A DNA stretch of 64,000 bases from Xanthomonas sp. DAR 80977 (GTDB lineage Bacteria > Pseudomonadota > Gammaproteobacteria > Xanthomonadales > Xanthomonadaceae). The notes below the pieces were generated by a model that searched no databases, was not told the origin of the DNA, and saw only the letters and a program-made list of their open reading frames with translations. The DNA lies in contig NZ_CP162487.1 of the NCBI RefSeq assembly GCF_041240605.1, positions 2,673,001 to 2,737,000 of the forward strand, written 5' to 3'. The position numbers were made by a program, and so were the translations under genes. This document shows positions 26,924 through 34,785 of this stretch, in pieces (the first letter of the stretch is position 1; the number at the start of each line of letters is the position of its first letter).

Positions 26924-27103
26924 TCACCATCGACGGTTTCGGTTTCGTGCTGCGTCACGTAAGTCGGTAGCGTCTGCTCGCCACAGCAGGCCGCGCAGCC
27001 GGCGTTCGGGGATGCGTTCTCCAGAAGGCGCTACCAAATCCCGGTCGGCCAGTCGCCAGCCAGCCCAAGGGCCGTGCAGGTCCACGCGGTTGTTGATGAC
27101 GTA
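26924..27103 (-). pseudogene. 3' part of a phage/plasmid-type gene split by the transposon (DUF3653-like)
   Basis: Reading minus from the target duplication, the frame gives VINNRVDLHGPWAGWRLADR, then DLVAPSGERIPERRLRGLLW, and ends with a stop at 26924. The NNRVDLHGPWAGWRL pattern resembles DUF3653 phage-associated proteins as I remember them. The 5' part lies on the other side of the transposon at 47753-47847. Joining the two at one ACGTA gives 89 codons without a break. Confidence 0.75.
27099..27103. repeat. Target-site duplication, left copy (ACGTA)
   Basis: Identical to the 5 bp directly after the right inverted repeat at 47753-47757. Five bp is the standard duplication for Tn3-family transposition. 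Confidence 0.9.
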
Positions 27104-27137
27104 GAGGGTTGGCAGGGAATCGTTACGAACACGGCCA
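27104..27137 (+). repeat. Transposon left terminal inverted repeat (IRL)
   Basis: Starts GAGGGTTGGCAGGGAATCGT. 31 of its first 34 bases match the reverse complement of the right end; mismatches are at positions 7, 25 and 29. Similarity fades inward. Confidence 0.92.
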
Positions 27138-27231
27138 GATCTTCGCTAACCGATTGATGGATCGCTGAATTCTACCCTCGGCCGCACGTCCAGGCTCGGC
27201 CCTCCCCGGGAAGCTGTGGCACCATTCAATC

Positions 27232-27783
27232 ATGGCCACCACGTACTACTTCTTGGACACCGAGTGGGCCGATGTAACGGGCAGCGAGCTGGTGAGTCTG
27301 GCGCTGGTGAACGAAGGTGGAGACCGCCTTTTCTACGCTGAGCGAGCCAGCCTGCCCGAGGCTCCCACCGACTTCGTTCGTCAAAGCGTCTACCCGCTGC
27401 TAGACCGCGGCGACGCAGCCCTGCCGGATGCCGCCCTGACGACCGAGCTGCGCGCCTTCCTCAGCGAGGCCGACGCGCCGGCGGTGATGGCGGATTTCCC
27501 GAACGACCTTCAGCTGCTGCGGTATGCCTTGGATGGGTTTGAGCTCCCTGATGCCCAGGTTGCTGCGTGCGGCCCCCGGCCGGCCCCGGTCATGACGCGC
27601 ATGTCCAAGGAAGGCCTTCCGGGATTGCTGGTGGAAGATTGGTTCGCGGCCCATCCGGAACATAGGGCCAGGCGCCACCATGCCTTGGTGGACGCGCAGG
27701 CCTTGCGGATGGCTTGGCTGGTGGCCACCGACCGCATCCCTGCTCCGGCGTGGGCCCACTCCTATCGCCGCGCCCGGGGATAG
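27232..27783 (+). CDS. DEDD-family 3'-5' exoribonuclease-like protein
   Basis: 183 residues. FLDTEW gives the first D-x-E of the DEDD active site, ADFPNDLQLL a likely middle Asp, and RRHHALVDAQALRMAW the final H...D pattern of DEDDh enzymes. The size and pattern fit the small Rv2179c/DUF5051-like exoribonucleases, which degrade single-stranded or structured RNA 3' ends. It is the first gene inside the transposon's left end, and the tRNA-like gene begins 92 bp after it on the same strand. Confidence 0.7.
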   Translation: MATTYYFLDTEWADVTGSELVSLALVNEGGDRLFYAERASLPEAPTDFVRQSVYPLLDRGDAALPDAALTTELRAFLSEADAPAVMADFPNDLQLLRYALDGFELPDAQVAACGPRPAPVMTRMSKEGLPGLLVEDWFAAHPEHRARRHHALVDAQALRMAWLVATDRIPAPAWAHSYRRARG

Positions 27784-27875
27784 CGGCATGGCGTCCATCC
27801 CCGGTATGCTTGCCCCATGAACCGCCTGTGCCAGCTCGACCCTCGAATACCGGCGTGATCGCATCGATCGATCAC

Positions 27876-27978
27876 GCCCCTGTTGCTCATGTTGGTCAGA
27901 GCGCCGGCCTTATACCCCGGTGAGAGCACGCGCCAGATAAGCGCGTACACGTCGGTTCGATTCCGACCAGGGGCACCA
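27876..27978 (+). tRNA. tRNA-like gene with two candidate Ile anticodon arms
   Basis: Acceptor stem GCCCCTG (27876-27882) pairs fully with CAGGGGC (27968-27974), followed by A and encoded CCA (27975-27978). D-stem GCTC (27885-27888), a GG-containing D loop, T-stem GTCGG / CCGAC and T-loop TTCGATT are canonical. Between the D and T arms lie two arms, each preceded by a GAGC that can close the D stem. Arm 1 has loop CTTATAC (anticodon UAU) and a C-C mismatch at 31-39. Arm 2 has loop CAGATAA (GAU, but A at position 33) with a perfect stem and a 5-nt variable loop. Both would be Ile anticodons, and the discriminator A fits Ile. It could be a functional unusual tRNA, a decoy or a decayed gene. Confidence 0.6.
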
Positions 27979-27981
27979 CCG

Positions 27982-28608
27982 TCAACGACGGAAGAATGCT
28001 TCTACTTGCGCGCCATGACAGCGCTTGTACTTGCTGCCGCTGCCGCACAGGCACGGTGCATGCTCGCGCAATCCCGCACCGAGTGACTGGCCCAGAAAGT
28101 CTCTGGCCTGCAGAAGAGGCTGGATTTCATTGGCGGGCACGCTGACCTCGCCATACTGGGATGATCGCTCGCCGCGGTTCATCACCTGGACAATCGCTTC
28201 GGACATCTGGATGAAGTGCTTGATCAGCAGGTCATCGCGTAATGGCATGCGGACGTTGTCGATGGCCAGGCCCTCGTAGCGTCTTCGCGGATCCGGCACA
28301 AAGAGAATGCGTGTCTCACCTTCAGGCTTTGGCGTGATGTCGACCATTTCCCCTGCGGGACTGACCCACACGGCATGGAATTCTGCCTCAACCAGCACGT
28401 GCGGCCATTCCCACAGCTGCCACCCGCACAGCATCTGACCACCGTCGCGCGCGACCTTGGCCTGCACGTTGGGAAAGCACTCGTGCACGATCGCGTCGGC
28501 TTCCGGCTGTACATCAAGATAGACCGGCTCTGCGCCGCGCACGACGGATTCGGTCAGGCGCCGCACGGCACGGGTGATTTCCGGGGGTGTGGTGGTTATT
28601 CCGCTCAT
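27982..28608 (-). CDS. SEC-C motif protein
   Basis: 208 residues, ending in CLCGSGSKYKRCHG, a SEC-C zinc-binding motif like that at the C-terminus of SecA. The upstream ~170 residues have no motif I recognise. AAGGAG precedes the ATG at 28608. It is convergent with the tRNA-like gene, its stop codon lying only 3 bp beyond the encoded CCA, and is transcribed in the same direction as the KfrA-like gene upstream of it. SEC-C proteins of this type often travel on mobile elements, but a function cannot be read here. Confidence 0.75.
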   Translation of the reverse strand: MSGITTTPPEITRAVRRLTESVVRGAEPVYLDVQPEADAIVHECFPNVQAKVARDGGQMLCGWQLWEWPHVLVEAEFHAVWVSPAGEMVDITPKPEGETRILFVPDPRRRYEGLAIDNVRMPLRDDLLIKHFIQMSEAIVQVMNRGERSSQYGEVSVPANEIQPLLQARDFLGQSLGAGLREHAPCLCGSGSKYKRCHGAQVEAFFRR

Positions 28609-28653
28609 GCCAAAGCTCCTTGTGATCGTTGCGCCGGGTGTTCTCTTCGCAGG

Positions 28654-29706
28654 CTATGGCGCCGGCGTCTCTTCCGATGAGATCCGCTTGGCGCCTTTGC
28701 CGCCGGCACTGGCCGGCTGTAGCTGGGCCAACAGCGGCTCCAAGGTGCTCAGGCGCACGGTTGCGCGCAGCGTTTCCGCCTCGGCCTGCTCGCGTCGTTC
28801 GCGCTCCTGGGCCAGCTCGGTTCTGGCTTGTGCGAGGTCTTGCCGAGCGGTGTCCAAACTCTGAGCGTCTTGGCCCCAGCGCACCTGCACCGCCTGGTGT
28901 TCGGCCGCCGTCAGGCGCAGCGTATCGAGCTCGCCCTGTTGCGTCTGGATGGTCTGACGCAGCTGCGCCACCTCCTTTTCCAGTCGAGTATGACGCTCCA
29001 GCCACTGGCCGTTTTCCCGGTTGAGCTGCACAAGATCATGGTTCTTGGCGGTCAATGCCTCGTTGGCCTGGCGCAGGCCGACCTGTAGTTCCTGCACTTG
29101 GTGCTCGTGCCGGCGTTGCTCCTGCTCGCGCTGGTCTTTGACCGATGTGCGGTAGTGCTCAAGGGCTTCCCTGGCATGCTCATGCTTCTGCTCCAGGGAG
29201 CGCGCGTGGCTTTCGTGCTCTGCCAGCCGCGCCGTGAGGCCGGCAATGCGCTCCTCCAGCTGGGCCAGTTCGGTGGTGCGGCTGGCCACTTCGCCCCTGG
29301 CCACTTCACTCGCCTGGCGTTCTGTCTGTAGCAGCGTCTCGGTGCGCTGAAGCTGCGCGCTGAGATTGCCGGTGTCCTGCCGGGCCTGCTCCAAGGCTTG
29401 GGTGCGCTCGTGCAGCTCGGCCTGGAACCGCTCTTGCGCTTGAGCGACCACGGTTTCGGCCTCGGCGTGCAGCCGCTCGGCCAGACGAGCCACCAGGTCC
29501 TGCAGGGCGTCGCTGACGGCAATCTTGGCGCCTACGCCTTGCCCGTCCTCCTCTTCCAGCTCCTTCAGGTAGCGGTGGATGGTGGTTTTGGACCCCGTGT
29601 TGCCCAGCGCCACGCGGACGGCGTCTACCGAGGGGTTCTTGCCTTCGGCCCGGAGGCTGTCCCGGGCACGTTGCACATCGCTTTTGTACAAGCCAGACCG
29701 AGCCAT
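28654..29706 (-). CDS. KfrA-like coiled-coil DNA-binding protein (TnpT-like)
   Basis: 350 residues. An N-terminal KfrA-type helix-turn-helix (VQRARDSLRAEGKNPSVDAV, then TTIHRYLKELEEE) is followed by more than 200 residues of Gln/Glu/Arg-rich coiled coil. In Tn4651-type transposons a protein of this layout (TnpT) works with the tyrosine recombinase TnpS on the resolution site. Here the recombinase gene is about 14 kb away, so partnership is inferred. A plasmid KfrA-like autoregulator is the alternative. The start at 29706 is preceded by GGAGAGGA; paired palindromes lie just upstream. Confidence 0.75.
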   Translation of the reverse strand: MARSGLYKSDVQRARDSLRAEGKNPSVDAVRVALGNTGSKTTIHRYLKELEEEDGQGVGAKIAVSDALQDLVARLAERLHAEAETVVAQAQERFQAELHERTQALEQARQDTGNLSAQLQRTETLLQTERQASEVARGEVASRTTELAQLEERIAGLTARLAEHESHARSLEQKHEHAREALEHYRTSVKDQREQEQRRHEHQVQELQVGLRQANEALTAKNHDLVQLNRENGQWLERHTRLEKEVAQLRQTIQTQQGELDTLRLTAAEHQAVQVRWGQDAQSLDTARQDLAQARTELAQERERREQAEAETLRATVRLSTLEPLLAQLQPASAGGKGAKRISSEETPAP

Positions 29707-29726
29707 GCGTCCTCTCCGGTTATTTC

Positions 29727-29753
29727 GTAATGTATTACATACCATGTAATTAC
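29727..29753. promoter_or_regulatory. Paired GTAAT/ATTAC palindromes upstream of the KfrA-like gene
   Basis: GTAATGTATTAC (29727-29738) and GTAATTAC (29746-29753) are both perfect palindromes. They start 21 bp before the KfrA-like start codon, where an autoregulatory operator or the binding site of a resolution complex would be expected. Confidence 0.55.
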
Positions 29754-29800
29754 GTACTACTCAACGCCAAAGAAGGCCGAGCCAGCGACCCAAACATCAA

Positions 29801-29825
29801 GCGGGATAATATTGAATTATCCCGC
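29801..29825. repeat. Perfect 10-bp inverted repeat, candidate recombination core site
   Basis: GCGGGATAAT and ATTATCCCGC flank a 5-nt centre. It lies in the 273-bp gap between the KfrA-like gene and the OLD nuclease. Size and symmetry fit a tyrosine-recombinase core site; an operator or terminator is also possible. Confidence 0.45.
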
Positions 29826-29979
29826 GTAAGGCCGATTCTTGCCCTTCCTAGCGCCCCAAATAGTACGAAACCGCCCAAGGCCGGCGATCGCTGGGTAGTA
29901 TGGCCCAGAGCGGAAAGGAGGCCAGCCAGGGTGCGGCCAGGCTCCGCCACCGAGCCCGTTGGTCATCAAAGGACTGTGC

Positions 29980-31560
29980 ATGCCGATCGAACGTATCGTC
30001 ATCGACAACTTCAAGTCGTTTCGGCATCTGGACCTGCCGCTCAACGCCCACATGAACTTGGTGGTGGGCGACAACGAGGTGGGCAAGTCCACCCTGCTGG
30101 AGGCCATCCACGCGGTGGTCACCGGGCAGTTGCATGGGCGCAACCTTGCCTACGAGCTAACGCCTCACCTGTTTCACCAGCCCACGGTGCGAGAGTACTT
30201 GGCGACGCTTGCTGCAGGGACGCCGGCATCGCCGCCGCGGATCTCCATCGAAGCCTATATGGGCGGCGACGCCGCGCTGGCCTCGTTGCGCGGCACCAAC
30301 AACTCGCTGCGCCAAGACACCGCCGGCATCCGGTTGCTGGTTGAGCTCAACGACGACTACCGCGATGAGTTCAGCGCCTACCTGCAGCAGCACCAGGGCG
30401 CGGTCAGCCTGCCGGTGGAGTACTACACGGTGCGCTGGTACTCCTTCGCCAACAATGGCGTCACCGCCCGCAGTATTCCGTTCGACTCGACCATCATCGA
30501 CACGCACGGCATCAAGACCTTGTCCGGTGCCGATCGCTATATCGCCGGCATCATCGAGCAGGCATTGACGCCTGCCCAACGCGTCTCGCTGTCGCTGAGC
30601 TTCCGCCGCATGCGGCAGAGTTTTTCCGAAGAAGCGGATGTTGCGGCCATCAATGCCTACCTGACCGAGCACACCGGGGACATCAGCCACCGAGCACTGA
30701 CGGTGGGTGTGGACACATCGCCGCGTTCGACGTGGGAAACCAGCTTGTCACCGTACTTGGATGAGCTACCTTTCACCCAGGCCGGCAAGGGTGAACAGAG
30801 CGCCGTGAAGATGAAGCTGGCGATGCACGCGGCGGGCGCGGCCCACGTGCTGCTGATCGAGGAGCCGGAGAATCATCTGTCCTTCTCCAGCATGACCCAG
30901 CTGATCGACAAGATTGCAGCCCTCTCCACCGCCCAACAGGTGATCATCGCCACCCACAGTAGCTTCGTGTTGAACAAGCTGGGCGTGGACAACGTGATCC
31001 TGTTCAGTGCGCAGGGCCAGATGAAGCTGGACCAGCTGCCGAGCGACACCCACGACTATTTCATGAAGCTGCCTGGTCACGACACGCTGCGGCTGATCCT
31101 GGCCAAACAGGCGATCCTTGTGGAAGGACCGTCCGATGAGCTGATCGTGCAGCGTGCTTACAGCGACCACCACGGCGTGGCGCCGATGGCCCATGGCGTG
31201 GACATCATCTCGGTCAAATCGCTGGCATTCAAACGCTTCTTGCAGATCGCGGATCGGCTGAAGATTCAGGCCAAGGTGATCACCGACAACGATGGCGACA
31301 TCGCCGTTGTGCAGGAACGCTATGCAGAGCACCTCACCGCGATCTACTACGACTCCGACGAAAGTGCCCCATCGCTGGAAGAGCAACTGATCAAAGCCAA
31401 TTCGCTGGCTGAGCTCAACACCGTGCTGGGAAAGACCTTCGCCGATGAGGTGGCGCTGCTCAAGTACATGAAAGGCCATAAGACCGATACGGCCCTGGCG
31501 ATCTTCAACAGCCCTCACTCGATCAGGTTCCCGGACTATGTCCAGCGTGCCATCGCCTAA
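29980..31560 (+). CDS. OLD-family ATPase/TOPRIM nuclease (Gabija GajA-like)
   Basis: 526 residues. ABC-type ATPase: FKSFRHLDL, Walker A GDNEVGKST with K36, signature region TQAGKGEQSA, Walker B LLIEEPENH with E294-E298, and HSS. A C-terminal TOPRIM domain follows: E382-x3-D386 in VEGPSDE, and D436-N-D438-G-D440. This is the layout of GajA, the DNA-nicking nuclease of Gabija anti-phage systems. The next gene is a UvrD-like helicase overlapping by 23 bp, as in Gabija. AAAGGA before 29980 sets the start. Confidence 0.85.
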   Translation: MPIERIVIDNFKSFRHLDLPLNAHMNLVVGDNEVGKSTLLEAIHAVVTGQLHGRNLAYELTPHLFHQPTVREYLATLAAGTPASPPRISIEAYMGGDAALASLRGTNNSLRQDTAGIRLLVELNDDYRDEFSAYLQQHQGAVSLPVEYYTVRWYSFANNGVTARSIPFDSTIIDTHGIKTLSGADRYIAGIIEQALTPAQRVSLSLSFRRMRQSFSEEADVAAINAYLTEHTGDISHRALTVGVDTSPRSTWETSLSPYLDELPFTQAGKGEQSAVKMKLAMHAAGAAHVLLIEEPENHLSFSSMTQLIDKIAALSTAQQVIIATHSSFVLNKLGVDNVILFSAQGQMKLDQLPSDTHDYFMKLPGHDTLRLILAKQAILVEGPSDELIVQRAYSDHHGVAPMAHGVDIISVKSLAFKRFLQIADRLKIQAKVITDNDGDIAVVQERYAEHLTAIYYDSDESAPSLEEQLIKANSLAELNTVLGKTFADEVALLKYMKGHKTDTALAIFNSPHSIRFPDYVQRAIA

Positions 31561-32635
31561 CCGGGTACTGCTCTCAGCGGCAGGCTCGGGCAAAACCACG
31601 CTACTGGTCCGGCAGGCCTTGGAGCGACCTGGGCGCCGCATCGCGATTGTCACCTACACGTTGGAAAATCTAGAAGAGATCCGGCGCTCGTTTGAGGTCC
31701 ACGCCGGCGCGGTCCCCGCGCATGTCACGTTGCATAGCTGGTATGGCTTCCTGCTCCGAGAGTGCATCCGTCCGTACCAGGCGGCACTTTGCGCCGAGCC
31801 TCGGGTCGAGACCATCCTGTTCGTGGAAGGTCTCACCAACAACCGGGCCCCGCGCACCCAGGTCGCGCGACACTATTTGGCCGGTAACCGGATGTACTCC
31901 GACCGGGCGGCCGACTTTGCTGTGCGCTGCGATGAGCTGACCCAAGGTCAAGTGATGGCGCGCTTGGCGGCCATGTACGACGAGCTTTACATCGACGAGG
32001 TCCAGGACCTCGCCGGCTACGATCTGGATCTGGTCGAGCTGCTGCTGAAGAGCGCTATCGCCATTACGTTGGTAGGTGATACGCGCCAAGCTACGTATGC
32101 CACGAACTATGCGCAAAGGCACAGTCAATATCGCGGGCCGAACCTGGCGGCGTTGTTCCAGATCTGGGAGTCGGACGGCTTATGCCAGCTCGACCACCGT
32201 CTCATCAGTCTGCGCTGCGTCCAAGCCCTGTGCGATATGGCCGACACGCTCTATCCGCAGATGCCCCGCACCGAATCAGGCAATGGCGAGGTCACGGGGC
32301 ACGACGGCATCTACCTCGTCGCTCCCGGGGACGTTGCTGCGTACATGCAGGAGTTTGCCCCCACCGTGCTTCGGCATGACCGGCGGCAAGCCTGCGACGG
32401 ACTTCCTGCGGTGAACTTCGGGCAGTGCAAGGGCCGCACCTATCCCCGGGTCCTAATCTTCCCCAACGGGCCGTTGACGCAGTACCTGCGCACCGCAGAT
32501 GCGGCGCGTATCACTGCGCCACCGAAATACTACGTGGCCTTTACCCGGGCACGGCAAAGCGTGGCATTTGTGTACGCCGGCGTGTGTACGCTGCCGGGGC
32601 ATCAGCTCTATGTCCCTGCCAGCGCAAGCACATAG
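31538..32635 (+). CDS. Compact UvrD/REP-type helicase (Gabija GajB-like)
   Basis: 365 residues, clearly shorter than the roughly 490-residue GajB proteins. Motif I is SAAGSGKTT with K19, motif II is D153-E-V-Q-D157, GDTRQATY follows as motif III, and YVAFTRAR is motif VI. The spacing leaves little room for the usual 1B and 2B accessory domains. The start lies 23 bp inside the OLD nuclease gene, so translation of the two is coupled. Together they form a small Gabija-like pair carried by the transposon. Confidence 0.85.
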   Translation: MSSVPSPNRVLLSAAGSGKTTLLVRQALERPGRRIAIVTYTLENLEEIRRSFEVHAGAVPAHVTLHSWYGFLLRECIRPYQAALCAEPRVETILFVEGLTNNRAPRTQVARHYLAGNRMYSDRAADFAVRCDELTQGQVMARLAAMYDELYIDEVQDLAGYDLDLVELLLKSAIAITLVGDTRQATYATNYAQRHSQYRGPNLAALFQIWESDGLCQLDHRLISLRCVQALCDMADTLYPQMPRTESGNGEVTGHDGIYLVAPGDVAAYMQEFAPTVLRHDRRQACDGLPAVNFGQCKGRTYPRVLIFPNGPLTQYLRTADAARITAPPKYYVAFTRARQSVAFVYAGVCTLPGHQLYVPASAST

Positions 32636-32713
32636 AGAAGCGTTGGAATTCTTGGCATTGGCGGTTCCCGGGCCCAGAAATAATTGGCTTGATAGGCGGC
32701 AACACCCACATGA

Positions 32714-32747
32714 TTGCATCCTACAAGGATCGTTGTAGAATCGGCGA
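32714..32747 (+). promoter_or_regulatory. ars promoter and operator
   Basis: TTGCAT (32714-32719) and TAGAAT (32736-32741) are spaced 16 bp apart. A perfect dyad, CTACAA / TTGTAG (32721-32738), fills the spacer. The predicted transcription start falls at about the arsR ATG and no ribosome binding site is visible, so the message may be leaderless. Confidence 0.6.
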
Positions 32748-33095
32748 ATGAACGATGCCTCTGCCGTCTCAGCGCTGTCTGCTCTTGCTCACTCCGACCG
32801 TCTGGCCGCATTCAGGATGCTGGTGCGCGCTGGTCCCAACGGAATGCCCTCGGGTGAAATTGCCGAAGCGCTCGCGATTCCGCCACCGCGTATGAGCTTT
32901 CACCTTGCGACCCTGGAGCGGGCGAGCCTTCTGCGCTCTTGGCGCGACGGGCGGCGTGTCCTGTACGCCGCCAGCTACGAGGACATGCGTCAGCTTCTTG
33001 AATTTCTCACCGAGGACTGCTGTTCCGGAAATCCGGACATCTGCGGCCCCCTCAATAACCTCGTCATTCCTTGTACCGTGGAGACCTGCGCATGA
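32748..33095 (+). CDS. arsR: ArsR-family arsenic-responsive repressor
   Basis: 115 residues, winged-helix ArsR/SmtB fold (IPPPRMSFHLATLERASLLR, then RDGRRVLYAA). The cysteines expected to bind As(III) are at the C-terminal side, C91-C92 with C99, and not in the recognition helix, which resembles the Acidithiobacillus-type ArsR. It is the first gene of the ars operon; its stop overlaps the next start as ATGA. A dyad in the promoter just upstream is the likely operator. Confidence 0.9.
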   Translation: MNDASAVSALSALAHSDRLAAFRMLVRAGPNGMPSGEIAEALAIPPPRMSFHLATLERASLLRSWRDGRRVLYAASYEDMRQLLEFLTEDCCSGNPDICGPLNNLVIPCTVETCA

Positions 33096-33622
33096 GCTTT
33101 CCTCAGCCCTTTAACGTCCTGTTCCTATGCACCGGTAATTCAGCCCGCTCGATCCTGGCCGAGAGCGTCCTTCGCAAGATCGGCGATGGCCGTTTCAATG
33201 CGTTCTCCGCGGGCAGCCACCCCAAGGGGGAGGTCCACCCTCTGGCAATCGAGACGCTGCGTCAGGCCGACTACCCAGTCGAGGGCCTGCGCTCCAAGGC
33301 ATGGGACGAGTTCGGAGTGCCGGATGCCCCGCGCATGGATTTCGTGTTCACCGTCTGCGACCAAGCCGCCGGCGAGGCCTGCCCGTTCTGGCCAGGACAG
33401 CCGGTTACCGGGCACTGGGGCATCGAGGACCCTAGCCACGAAACGCGCGGGGACATGTGGCAGCGCGCTGCCTTCCGGCAGGCGCTGGCGTACATGGAGA
33501 ACCGCATCAAGGCGTTCGTCGCGCTACCGATCCACACGCTGTCGCGGGCGACCTTGACGGCGCAGGTAGGCGACATCGGGCAGTTCGAGGGCGCCACGTC
33601 GCCCCGACCCGACGTGGCTTGA
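33092..33622 (+). CDS. Arsenate reductase, low-molecular-weight phosphatase type
   Basis: 176 residues. The catalytic loop is C-T-G-N-S-A-R (Cx5R) near the N-terminus, as in LMW protein tyrosine phosphatases and thioredoxin/mycothiol-coupled arsenate reductases. Later TVCDQAAGEACPFWPG is typical of this ArsC group. I take ATG 33092, which overlaps the arsR stop and has GGAG 8 bp upstream. It reduces As(V) to As(III) for export. Confidence 0.9.
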   Translation: MSFPQPFNVLFLCTGNSARSILAESVLRKIGDGRFNAFSAGSHPKGEVHPLAIETLRQADYPVEGLRSKAWDEFGVPDAPRMDFVFTVCDQAAGEACPFWPGQPVTGHWGIEDPSHETRGDMWQRAAFRQALAYMENRIKAFVALPIHTLSRATLTAQVGDIGQFEGATSPRPDVA

Positions 33623-33631
33623 GGGATCATC

Positions 33632-34045
33632 ATGACGCTGACGATCTACCATAACCCGGCCTGCGGCACGTCTCGGAATACCCTGGAAATGATGCGCCAG
33701 TCAGGTGAAGACCCGGTGGTCATCGAGTACCTGCAGGCGCCGCCCACGCGCGAGAAGCTGGTCGAGCTGCTCGCCGCGATGGGCATGTCCCCTCGTGAGC
33801 TCCTGCGCCAGAAGGGAACACCGTACGCGGAGCTGGGCTTGGATAATCTCGCGCTCACCAACGAACAACTGGTGGACGCGATGATGGCGCACCCGATCCT
33901 GATCAACCGTCCCATCGTTGTTTCCGACCGGGGCGTGGCGCTGTGCCGACCGTCCGAAAAGGTGCTCGCGCTGCTGGACAACCCGGTGTCCTCCTTCACC
34001 AAGGAAGACGGCGAAATCGTGACCGCAGCCGGGGCGTCGACGTGA
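33632..34045 (+). CDS. arsC: Arsenate reductase, glutaredoxin type
   Basis: 137 residues, thioredoxin-fold ArsC with the active-site cysteine in [10 protein letters not shown] and the conserved [20 protein letters not shown] region. It uses glutathione and glutaredoxin to reduce arsenate. It is the second, unrelated arsenate reductase of the operon, and its stop overlaps the arsH start. Confidence 0.95.
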   Translation: MTLTIYHNPACGTSRNTLEMMRQSGEDPVVIEYLQAPPTREKLVELLAAMGMSPRELLRQKGTPYAELGLDNLALTNEQLVDAMMAHPILINRPIVVSDRGVALCRPSEKVLALLDNPVSSFTKEDGEIVTAAGAST

Positions 34046-34767
34046 TTGATCGCATTGCCGTAGATCTGCCGAGCATCGACGCAGCACAACTTGCACCGAT
34101 CGACGTTGACGCACTAGCTGGGCCCGGCGACCCAAGGCACCCACCGCGGATCCTCATCCTCTATGGCTCGCTGCGGGAACGCTCTTATTCCCGGCTGCTG
34201 GCAGAGGAAGCCGGCCGACTCTTGCGCTGGTACGGCTGTGACGTGCGAATCTTCGATCCGCATGATTTGCCACTGCCTGACGGAGCCACCCCGGATCATC
34301 CGAAGGTGAGTGAGCTTCGCGAACTTGCGTACTGGTCCGAAGGCATGGTCTGGGTCAGCCCCGAACGCCACGGTGCCATGACCGGGATCATGAAGGCGCA
34401 GATCGACTGGATTCCTCTGGCCGACGGGGCCAAGCGCCCGACACAAGGCAAAACCTTGGCGGTGATGCAGGTGTCTGGTGGCTCGCAGAGCTTCAACGCA
34501 GTAAACCAGCTGCGCGTACTCGGCCGTTGGATGCGCATGGTCACCATCCCGAACCAGTCCTCGGTGGCCAAGGCATTCCAGGAATTTGATGAGGCCGGGC
34601 GCATGAAGCCGTCTGCGTACTATCAGCGCGTTGCTGACGTATGCGAGGAGTTGGTGAAGTTCACCTGGCTGGTGCGTGGTCGCTCAGCGTACCTGACCGA
34701 TCGCTATTCCGAACGTGTTGAGAGCGCCGAAGAACTGTCCAAGCGCGTGAATCAGCGCTCCATCTAA
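34042..34767 (+). CDS. arsH: ArsH, NADPH-dependent FMN reductase / organoarsenical oxidase
   Basis: 241 residues from a GTG overlapping the arsC stop as GTGA. Flavodoxin-like fold with [20 protein letters not shown] for FMN binding, then [20 protein letters not shown] and the VSGGSQSFN loop. ArsH proteins oxidise trivalent organoarsenicals and reduce flavin with NADPH. Confidence 0.95.
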   Translation: MIDRIAVDLPSIDAAQLAPIDVDALAGPGDPRHPPRILILYGSLRERSYSRLLAEEAGRLLRWYGCDVRIFDPHDLPLPDGATPDHPKVSELRELAYWSEGMVWVSPERHGAMTGIMKAQIDWIPLADGAKRPTQGKTLAVMQVSGGSQSFNAVNQLRVLGRWMRMVTIPNQSSVAKAFQEFDEAGRMKPSAYYQRVADVCEELVKFTWLVRGRSAYLTDRYSERVESAEELSKRVNQRSI

Positions 34768-34785
34768 CCCCTGTCGGAGCGCTGC

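Noticed and set aside
27885..27950. Reading the tRNA-like gene as an ordinary class II (Leu/Ser/Tyr) tRNA
   Set aside because: The 30-nt region between arm 1 and the T arm is too long for a usual variable arm, neither anticodon is Leu, Ser or Tyr, and the second hairpin has exact anticodon-arm geometry (5-bp stem, 7-nt loop, 5-nt variable loop).
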